This document shows positions 56,022-64,000 of a stretch of DNA of 64,000 nucleotides, piece by piece. Source of the DNA: Rosellinia necatrix (lineage: Eukaryota; Ascomycota; Sordariomycetes; Xylariales; Xylariaceae); assembly GCA_021209875.1 (NCBI GenBank), contig JAGYVD010000005.1, positions 1,674,001 through 1,738,000 on the forward strand. The letters run 5' to 3'. Positions within the stretch are counted from its first letter, which is position 1. Every line of letters begins with the position of its first letter. The position numbers and the translations under genes are program-made. The notes beneath the pieces are model-generated. The model was given only the letters and a program-made list of their open reading frames with translations. It made no database searches and was not told the DNA's origin.

Positions 56022-56673
56022 TATCATGCCTGAGACAACCGTGCTCCAACTACACCAACAAGCGAGTCCAAATGGAATGGAATTTGCGTCCATGGTACGT
56101 CTATGTAGGTCAGTGACTAGCCCGATGACCGCCTCAATTTCTCCCGCAGATGGCACACCTAACTCGCGATAGTTGATTCTAGAGCTCCACGACCCTCTCG
56201 ATAGGAACTTCGACGCCCAGCCATATGCTGGCTTCACAGCCGTGTTGATTCCGTCCCGTGTTAGCATTCATATTCGCGGCCCTCTGTCATACCAACCTTG
56301 CAAAGAGTCATGGGGATAGAGGCCGCTCTATAATCCCCACGCCCGCAGAGACAGTTTATAAAACCTGACTTCTGACCTTCCCAGTGATAATGGCTACAGT
56401 ATAAACTGGAGCCTAGTCGATGATCATTGTCGGGACAGTATCGCGGAATATTCCTCACTGAATAGCATCTTACCAATCTGCAAAAGCACATTCTTCGTTT
56501 CACAAGTGGCGTCACAGCGGTCGACTTGTTCACCTTCTATACCATCGTCCTTCTCCTGAATCATTATCTACCAAAACAAGCCTGCGCCCCAAAAACGCAA
56601 GATGTGCCACTATCTGTAGGCCAGCCTTTCGATCTTATATACCTCTTCCCATCCACCTCCCATCCTCCAAACC
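56022..56673. other. intergenic
   Basis: Short ORFs only, on both strands, with no family features. The right end is the probable promoter of the Cys-rich protein gene. Confidence 0.5.
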
Positions 56674-56751
56674 ATGCCGAGGAACGACCGTAAGACGGAC
56701 ATTAGCTAATCATACAAATCACCCCGATATCGCAGGTACTGGGGCTACGAC

Positions 56752-57411
56752 ATGTGCTGCCATGAGTACGACTCTAGAGAGAACCGGTGGGAAATCTGCC
56801 ACCTCGGTGGGCGCGTGGACGCGCGCTACTGCCCGTTCGCCATGTACACGCGGCGCAAAATAAACGTGCCGTTCTGCGACTCGTGCTTGGACGAGACGCC
56901 CCCCAGCCACCCGCCAGTGACGACCATCCTGCAAGACCTCGAGACCATGCGCAGCATCATGAACACGGTCGGCGTCGAGCGCGCCTTCTGCATCCGCTAC
57001 ACCCGGGAGTACCGCTCTGAGCTCAGCGACATCAGGGAGTGGGCCGCCGCCGCCGGCCCCAATAACAACTTCTACAACGACATCGCCGCGCTCTACCATA
57101 TCTACTACCAGCGCGCGTCCGACGCCGTCTCCCGCACGCCCGATGGCCGTGCCGCTATAGCTCTTGCCGCTAACAATTACGCAGCCACTATTCCTGCCCC
57201 TCCCTCCGATGCCGAACCCGCCAATCCCTACGCCTCGGCTACCTTTACTCCCGCTACCTTTCCTCACGTCACATTTGCTCCTGGCACCTTCACCGCAAGC
57301 GCCCCTTATTCCTCTCAGTCCTCAACATTCTACGCTCCGTCGTCTAGTGATTCAACATTCTACACCCCGCCGTCCAACGAAGCTGAAGAGGGGAGTGGCG
57401 GTGAGAGTTGA
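56752..57411 (+). CDS. unrecognised protein with Cys-rich N-terminal half and Ser/Thr/Pro tail
   Basis: The frame from ATG 56752 gives 219 aa. The first 50 residues have a regular Cys/His pattern (MCCHEY, then WEICHLGGRV, ARYCPF, VPFCDSC) that could bind zinc or form disulfides. A helical region follows (ILQDLETMRSIMNTVGVERAFCIRYTREYRSELSDIREWA). The last 80 residues are low-complexity Ala/Thr/Pro/Ser with FTPATFPHVTFAPGTF and STFYAPSSSDSTFY repeats. No signal peptide is seen. The frame is open upstream through RYWGYD and a possible acceptor (TATCGCAG) sits there, with an ATG at 56674 and a GTAAG donor; that join is out of phase, so the true start is unresolved. I do not recognise the family. 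Confidence 0.6.
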   Translation: MCCHEYDSRENRWEICHLGGRVDARYCPFAMYTRRKINVPFCDSCLDETPPSHPPVTTILQDLETMRSIMNTVGVERAFCIRYTREYRSELSDIREWAAAAGPNNNFYNDIAALYHIYYQRASDAVSRTPDGRAAIALAANNYAATIPAPPSDAEPANPYASATFTPATFPHVTFAPGTFTASAPYSSQSSTFYAPSSSDSTFYTPPSNEAEEGSGGES

Positions 57412-59352
57412 GGAGAATTTAGGAAGACTACTTTGCCTCACGTGGGGTATTGATTGATTGTTTCCTATTGCTCGTAGGTATCCGAATAGTACGGCTTTTT
57501 TCCTTTTTTGTTTAAAAAAAAAAAAAGGTTCTTTTAAATAGGAAAAGAAAGAAAGGCGTATGTCCCCCCTACTCAACCTATTTATCCATATATCTATTTA
57601 AGCCTCGTCAAATGCAACAGGAGGGTTAAGCTACTCAGTCCCAACGCTTAACGCCCTGTTATAGGCCATTCCTGGTGCCGTCGCTGATAAAGCTTGCTTC
57701 ATTTGATCTTACATTAATCCAAAATCACATCCCGCCCCCGCCCCAAGCGAGATGGGCTATCTACACTCTTTATGAGACAGTAATGCCCAATCATTCGAGT
57801 AAGTACTCTATCAGTCCTGTATCCGCAAAGCGGCATATTGTGGAATTACTGGGGTTGAATATCAGTAGCCATCGTGATAATCCATTCATATGCTCAACTT
57901 CCAATGTCTTTGCCTCCCCAAGATGCCCGAAGCTTCGCTAGCTTGGCGGAAGTTTTTTACCTGTCATGTGTATATTCGATCGGCAGAAACAATATTATCA
58001 TAAGTGAAGCAAGCTATCCTTCGTTGTGTGCTTTTGGACTTACCCACCCCCCAGTCCCCTTTCTCGAAAAGCTTCCCTCCCTCAAATTTTCATACGACAT
58101 AAACGATATCAACCTTCCGTATAATTCCTGGTTACTGTCGGCTGAATTAGCACCGCTCCCAATCGACCACAGTGGGAACCTAGGTATTTAAGTAGGTGTT
58201 TGCCCTGATGAAATTTTGTTGGGTTTCCTCATGGATGTTTAAATATGTACGGAGACGCAAGTCCTTTGGAGTGGCGGACAGTGCCGGGAGAGAGGAGAAT
58301 AGTAACGGCCGTTGCCACTCACGCAACATTCTACTGGAAGCAGCATGAACCGTATATGGCATATGTATAAGTTTACCAATACTCCCCTCATAAATATAGA
58401 GAGTAACCTTCGGCTTAAGTACATTTTCCAATGGTCATCACTGTAACTTCCTGCGTCTATTACGGCTGATATAGTAATCTGAATCATTCATCGATAGCCG
58501 CCGGATTGTTGGTGTGGTACGTCATTCTCGAGCACACTGTCTGCCCTCATAGTATTCCACTTAAAGGGGGCGGGATTCCTATGTTCTCACCCAACCTGAC
58601 GAGATAGGCTATTCACTACTTTTTGACTGTGTTAAAGAGCCTGTAGGACTAAATTTTTCAAAGAACCAGTTCAGCAATGTCACGGAAGACGCTTCTTTGC
58701 GAGAGATAATCCATTCCACAACAACACATACCTACATACTCTCGCAGTCGTCTGTGTATATGTGGTGTGGGCGAGGTACAGAGGATTCTAGTGAGCAGAA
58801 TAATCACCAAAAGTGGAATTCCGACTATGACTTAGACCCGAAACGCAAGTAGAATCATCATGCTCACTTATTAGGTCATGTTCATCATGTGCGCGGCTAT
58901 GTAGTAATTGCTCTTTACTTGCAGGATTCTACGTGCCCCCCCGCCTATCTACTGGTCTAACAGAGCCATGAAGGTTTAACAAGATGAATCGAAGGATGTG
59001 AGAAGATAAACAGAATGGTAATCACTGAGTTGAATATCCATTCAAATTGTAATCCAGTACGTACAAGAATCGAAGCCTATATGCGCGCTGTGGTAGAAAT
59101 CCCCCAAGAACCACGAACCCCCAGCTGCCCAGCCCTCTTGACCCAAATAAGGACTGGTCCAACCCATATCTAAACAGTTCCACATAAATGTGCGCTTCGT
59201 TGTCACAACTTTTGTGTCATGCAATCATATGCTACGCTGTCGCTGGCTGACGCGGGAATAGTAATACAAGACCGAATCGAACCTGTCCCTCCTTTCTGTT
59301 ATTTGCTCCTTACGGCGATAGCCCTTGCCAACATACTCTACCAATGCTTGGT
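57412..59352. other. intergenic, convergent 3' ends
   Basis: About 1.9 kb with a T/A-rich patch near 57495-57550 and no supportable gene. Short ORFs lack any feature. Confidence 0.5.
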
Positions 59353-60525
59353 TTAGTAGAGAGCGTGACGTCGCTGAAAGGTAGGGTAGCCGGTGGGGAT
59401 GGGGTAGCCAGTGGGAGCGGGAAAGCTGCTGGGGGCGGGAAAGCTAGTCGGAATGACAGTAGCAGTGGTAGTAGCAGTAACATCGCCACCTGTCTCTTCA
59501 GGAGGGCACTCATCGTCGCCGGCATCATCGGTCTTTTCCGGGGGACATTCGTCATCGTTACCAGCTTCATCACCACCGTTGCCGCCATTGCCACCGTTGC
59601 CGCCATTGGTACCGGTCGGCGAAGCATCGGTGCTAGAGGTAGGAGTGGCAGCAGCACCGACATCGGTGGGGACCTTGATACCAGTGGGGTAACCACCCGA
59701 GTTGCCACCAACGGTAACGTAGACAGTACTAGCGGGTGCGGCCTCGGTAACAGTAACAGTCACAGGTGAGCATTCGGCCTCACCAGAGACGGGGGGAGTA
59801 CCAGATCCAGAATCAGACCCAGATCCGATAACAGTTGAAGTTGACGTGGAACCAGGTACAGTGACAGTACGGGTAGAAGTAGTCGTGATCGTAGTAGTCG
59901 TGGTGCCCTCTTGACTCGTGACATCGCCGTTATCTGAACCACCAGAGCCAGAGCCGCCGGTGTTACCAGAGTTACCGGACCCGGAGCTAGGAAGAGGGCT
60001 GGTAATAACCGTGACGATTTGGGTGAAGGTAGAGTGGATGGTGGTGACCGAAACAGACTGGGAACCCTCGGGCCCAATCGTCATGGTCAGCGTTGCATCA
60101 CTGGTGCCGACGGTGGGATAGACAGTCAAGCCGGCGCCAGAGCTAGGGGCCGGGGTCTCCGCAGGGCTGTTGTCGGTCGAGGTGAGAATGTGGGTAGTGC
60201 CAGTAACAAGACCGCTGCTGTGGGCATCGACAACAGAGCTGGAGATGGAAGTAGCCTCAGTAACAGGGCATACAACGGTCGTTAGGTCGATGACCTCGGT
60301 AACGACCACGGGGCCGGTAGAGTTGCCGGCGTTGACGGGGCAATTGGTGATGGTAGGAGCGCACGAGGTAATGGTATGAACGCTGGTGATGGCCACAGTC
60401 AAGGTGGTAGACGGCGTGGGGAGAGTCTCATTCCGTCGAACATAGGGGGCGTGCAGGTGGCCATGGTGGCCGTACGCAGAGGAGAGGCCGGCAAACAGGC
60501 CGAAGGCAACAGTAGCGGACTTCAT
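59353..60525 (-). CDS. secreted Ser/Thr-rich mucin-like cell-wall protein
   Basis: A single exon of 390 codons. A signal peptide (KSATVAFGLFAGLSSAYG) is followed by a His-rich HHGHLH segment. A long Ser/Thr/Val region follows with repeated TVT/ITS/TTTT blocks that would be heavily O-glycosylated. Four cysteines lie in the first third (SCAPTITNCPVN, VVCPVTE). Later there are low-complexity repeats: SGSGNSGNTGGSGSGGS, a run of NGG units, two copies of DDECPPE, and a terminal PTGYP tandem. No catalytic domain is visible. There is no clear hydrophobic GPI-addition tail; the protein ends FQRRHALY, so it is probably secreted or covalently bound to the wall. The family is fast-evolving and named only by composition. 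Confidence 0.8.
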   Translation of the reverse strand: MKSATVAFGLFAGLSSAYGHHGHLHAPYVRRNETLPTPSTTLTVAITSVHTITSCAPTITNCPVNAGNSTGPVVVTEVIDLTTVVCPVTEATSISSSVVDAHSSGLVTGTTHILTSTDNSPAETPAPSSGAGLTVYPTVGTSDATLTMTIGPEGSQSVSVTTIHSTFTQIVTVITSPLPSSGSGNSGNTGGSGSGGSDNGDVTSQEGTTTTTITTTSTRTVTVPGSTSTSTVIGSGSDSGSGTPPVSGEAECSPVTVTVTEAAPASTVYVTVGGNSGGYPTGIKVPTDVGAAATPTSSTDASPTGTNGGNGGNGGNGGDEAGNDDECPPEKTDDAGDDECPPEETGGDVTATTTATVIPTSFPAPSSFPAPTGYPIPTGYPTFQRRHALY

Positions 60526-63500
60526 CTTGATGGATGGTAGGGCTTCAGTCGATAGTCTCAGTTATTCTCTTACAACTCAGATCTCTAGAATATGCGGTTC
60601 CTTTCTGAACGGTCTCGGTCTCGGATAGAGAATGATATTTCGGGTGCTGTCGAAGGAGCGGACGATTGCAAAAGGCAATACGATGTTTCAAAAAGCGAAA
60701 GTCGATTCCGCGAAAGCTGAGCAGACACAGTTGCTAGGGTTGTCCAAAGGGAACGGTATGTGCGAAGAAGCGAACACGGCTGGCTAAGCAGGAATGAATG
60801 TAAATGACGGACAGCGTCGAAGGGTGAAAGAGAGACTCGAGAGGCCCGAAAGAACAAAGAACACGCAAGAGGTGAGGAGAGAAAGAGGGAAAAAGAGAGG
60901 GTATACGCAACCCGGAGGGTGACCCTTTTTACTTGATACAGCCAGTCACCAGCCCAACCCGACCACACCCACACCCACGAGGCGACGATAATGGGTGCCC
61001 TGGTACCTGCCTGGTAGTCCGCCGGGCAGCGTGGGTATCCCGAGTACCGGATGGTACCTCCGACCACCGCACACAGACCTCCATTCTGCCAATGTCACCT
61101 TTCTCTTCCATTATTCCAGGGGTTGTGCTGTACGCATGTTCCAGGGCAGATCTATCCAGGGTGCTCGCAGGACCGGGTGCCCTAGCTCCACAGACTGCTG
61201 TTTATCCACCTGGGGTCTTGCCATTCGCCGTGAAGAGGGGCATTGGCCTGAAGTTTGAAAGAGGAGAGATGACAGGAGTGAGGCAGGGATGTAAGTGAGT
61301 TCGAGAGAGAGAGAGAGAGGGGGGGTAAGGGGGGGCAGCCGGAAGAGCCAGCGAGCTAGTTTGGGCTGTGGCGGCGCTGTGCCTGGGTGTGTTCAGGCGA
61401 GCATGGCGGCGCTTACTCCACCTAAGAGAACCCCTTGGACCCACGTAACAGCAGCTACCTAACCTTAGTTATTCCATGATGCCACCCCCCCTGCTGCTGA
61501 TAGTACATATCGTATGCAGGTACAACATGGTGAAACAAGCACTCGGGCCAATGGCGGCTCAAGGATCGCCTCACAGCTTTCTCAGTGTCTCCCGCCCCAC
61601 CTTGGCCATCTACTGTATTTTGCGCAAGCGGCCACTGAGAGGACACCAAGACCACGAATCAATTCCGTCTTGCCGCCCACGGGAACGCCAGCCCGTGGGA
61701 GGACCACTTACATACATATATAAACGAAAAGAGGGTGACCGGGTATTTGGCTCAGCACATCTTATAGCGAACTGATCGATGCCCGCTCTCCGTCGTGCAA
61801 ATCAAAGCGATCACCCGCTCTTGCAGCTACGATGATGACGATGATGACGATGATGATGATGATGAGCGATAGTGACGATAATGGTTGTTCACTACGACGC
61901 CAACGACGCCCAACGACACCAACCCAATGGCAATCTGCGCATAGTTACTGGGTAACTAGTGTAAGTACTGTCGCCTCGCATCATTCAATTTCCGGCGGCC
62001 ATTGATGAGGCATGACGAGCAAGGCTTCCGCTCCGCTCCCCCTCCCTTGCGCAAATGGGGCAGTGGCATCGAATATGCCTGAAGCCATGGCCATGACCAT
62101 GCAGCAGCTGTACTACTATACATACGTGCTCCTATATTAGTATATACATACGTATCCAGCGACGGAGTAATCCCGAACTAAGGACTCTCTGGTTTTGTGA
62201 ACCTAGCTGGTTACTGTCATCACCCGGATGAAGCGGTCCCTCCTTCCCAGCCCTTTCTCTCTCTCTCTCTCTCTAGCACCAACGTCCTCTAAATGCCATC
62301 TATAGTACTTGTGTACCTGCACAATCGCCCATACGCTCCGAGAGATTGAGCTTAAATTGAAAGATGGCTCCTGCAAATCATAACCCAGCGATACACAATG
62401 ACTCTAGATTTCCTCTTTATCGTCGGATATAGCCTTGTGTGCTGCGGCGAAGCGTGACCAGGGATGGAGAAGGGGGGACGCTACCCCTTCGCTTGTGTTG
62501 AGGCAAGGATGAGGCCTAGACCATAATATCCGGAACACGCCGTTTCCTGTACCGCCACGATGCCTGCTCTTGGGGATCCTTTGTCAGATTTCCCTACTCT
62601 GTCATCCGGCAAAAGATGCGACGAACACCGACAATCCTGAATATATCACTCGTCCAAAGCATAACAATCTCATAAAAGGCGAAACCACTGATCGGCTGTC
62701 ACAACACATTTCCTCCAGGGTTTCTATCGAGGGTGCTCTCTCAATCGCCTTTCTTTCGACCTTGGTACCAAAATGTAGGTTTGAGTGATTGTTTCACGCC
62801 TTGTCCACACTCGCGCAAACAAAGGCCCTTTGTTGTTGTGAGAAAGGAGCGCAACAATGATATGCGCCACATCGTGCCATGGTAATGAATTGCGCCATGC
62901 CACGTTTTGGTGCAGAAAAGAGACCTTGGCCTTCCATTAAATTCGTGCGACAATCTTAGAATATTAACCGTCATTTGTGACCCGCCACATGGCCTTGTCT
63001 TAAGACATTTCTTTTCCTTGACCCGAAATCTCTTTATGAGCTGACCGTTGTACTGTACTTGTATGTTCCCATGTGGTGGTCCGATTAGAAAAATACGAAA
63101 AAATATTTGAGCACAAATGTTCAGCTATGATATGCCAAGGATATTACAGATGCCGCATCTCGTAACACATATACTATTGTCTCTCATCACTAACGTTCTT
63201 CTCGGCCTCTACCTCTATCTCACCTATTAATACTTATGCATGCTCCTATGTAACCATACGGAAGGATTCTGTAACCCGTGATTACTAAGGTAAGATCATC
63301 GAGCATATGAAACTCAACTCTAGCGCCCGGCGGACCTGCCTTAGGTAGGTTCTACAGGCGATAGGAAGATAGTTGCCATGTAGTGTAAGTAAGCATTGGA
63401 CTACCTAGGTATACGGCATTAATGGCGCATGCATGCGCCGATATCCCTCTTACCTTAGAAGCCGAGTCAAGGCAAGGGAAGGCGAGAAAACCTTTTTATC

Positions 63501-64000
63501 ATCAAGGAGCTGGCAGCGCTAAAATCACGGTCCAATCCTAGGACTGGCCTTGAGGCATCACCATATCGCACTCTAAAAGCTTACATGATGAAACCTGCAC
63601 GGCAGAAGCCCAAATTAATGTGGTTAATTTCACCAGTGCAATGACGATTTAGAAGATTGATTCACACCCCAAAAACGGCAATCGCCGCCTCAGATGTCAA
63701 TTATCGTCGTCTTTCCAACCACGCCCAGTTGAAGGGATTCCGGTCGGCGTTTTGTGACTACTACTTCTACAAACAAGGCCACTCTGGTTGCCTCGCCGGA
63801 ATGTGCTAATCAAATTCCAGTAAACGCCTTTCTCCCCAGGTCCGGTTGATGGACCGTGGTATCATATTTCCTTTCCCGCCGCTTTAAATGCTGTGTTGAA
63901 TGCTCCAGTTTCCCGACCACCGGTCTTTCCTGTATAAACTTTTTTGGTATATGACCACCTCGAAAACGCATGCCGCAGAGAGAACGCCGATGTTGAAATC
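60526..64000. other. 3.5 kb right end without a supportable gene
   Basis: The first part is the promoter and 5' UTR of the wall protein gene, with an AG-rich tract. Simple repeats include GA units near 61302-61318, GATGAC/GATGAT units near 61831-61866 and CT units near 62258-62274. A TAGGTA element lies near 63344. No ORF above about 160 codons and none with family features. Confidence 0.5.

Noticed and set aside
1..64000. tRNA, 5S rRNA, LTR retrotransposon or transposase genes
   Set aside because: By eye I found no A/B box pair with a foldable cloverleaf, no 5S-like sequence, and no reverse transcriptase, integrase or transposase motifs in any frame. A tRNAscan or RepeatMasker run could still find degraded copies.

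Overview
The window looks like nuclear chromosomal DNA of a filamentous ascomycete, probably Sordariomycetes. The evidence is short GT-AG introns, two divergently transcribed ATP-citrate lyase subunit genes, a Cdc10-type septin, fungal-specific regulators, an NB-ARC/TPR NLR-like protein, and intergenic DNA full of TACCTAGGTA-type tetranucleotide runs and homopolymers. I resolved about 20 genes. Exon structures were worked out by hand from splice sites, reading phase and family conservation. I recognised no tRNA, rRNA, CRISPR array or intact transposon.

Layout. 1-11 kb: the tail of a fungal transcription-factor-like protein, a GH72 glucanosyltransferase (-), guanylate kinase (+), septin Cdc10 (-), mitochondrial bL32m (+) and Ski8 (+). 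11-21 kb: gene-poor, rich in simple repeats, with one small two-finger C2H2 regulator (-). 21-38.5 kb: an accessory-looking stretch with an APC-family permease (-), secreted tyrosinase (+), stand-alone alpha/beta hydrolase (-), cytochrome P450 (-), a hydrolase/NB-ARC/TPR NLR (+) and a LovD-like beta-lactamase-fold transesterase (+). 39-47 kb: divergent acl2 (-) and acl1 (+), which together make cytosolic acetyl-CoA. 48-54.8 kb: mitochondrial uL30m (+), the chromatin reader Eaf3 (-) divergent from the kinetochore protein Nkp2/Cnl2 (+), and an ER/secretory membrane protein (-). 55-64 kb: a broken AT-hook-like ORF, an unrecognised Cys-rich protein (+), a Ser/Thr-rich secreted wall protein (-) and 3.5 kb with no gene I can support.

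Most notable. (1) An NLR whose alpha/beta-hydrolase domain has Gly at the nucleophile position sits 3.5 kb from a paralogous free-standing hydrolase that keeps the Ser, with a P450 between them. (2) The first eaf3 intron is about 1.45 kb long, unusually large for a filamentous fungus, and carries about 290 codons without a stop, open in frame into the MRG-domain exon. (3) The ski8 start codon is an exon of its own coding content (ATG, then GT). (4) Guanylate kinase has two in-frame starts, one preceding a mitochondrial-like presequence. (5) GC-AG introns occur in the tyrosinase and possibly the P450. (6) A short dispersed repeat around TAGTATTAACGTCTAGTC recurs at four loci, three of them close and one diverged.
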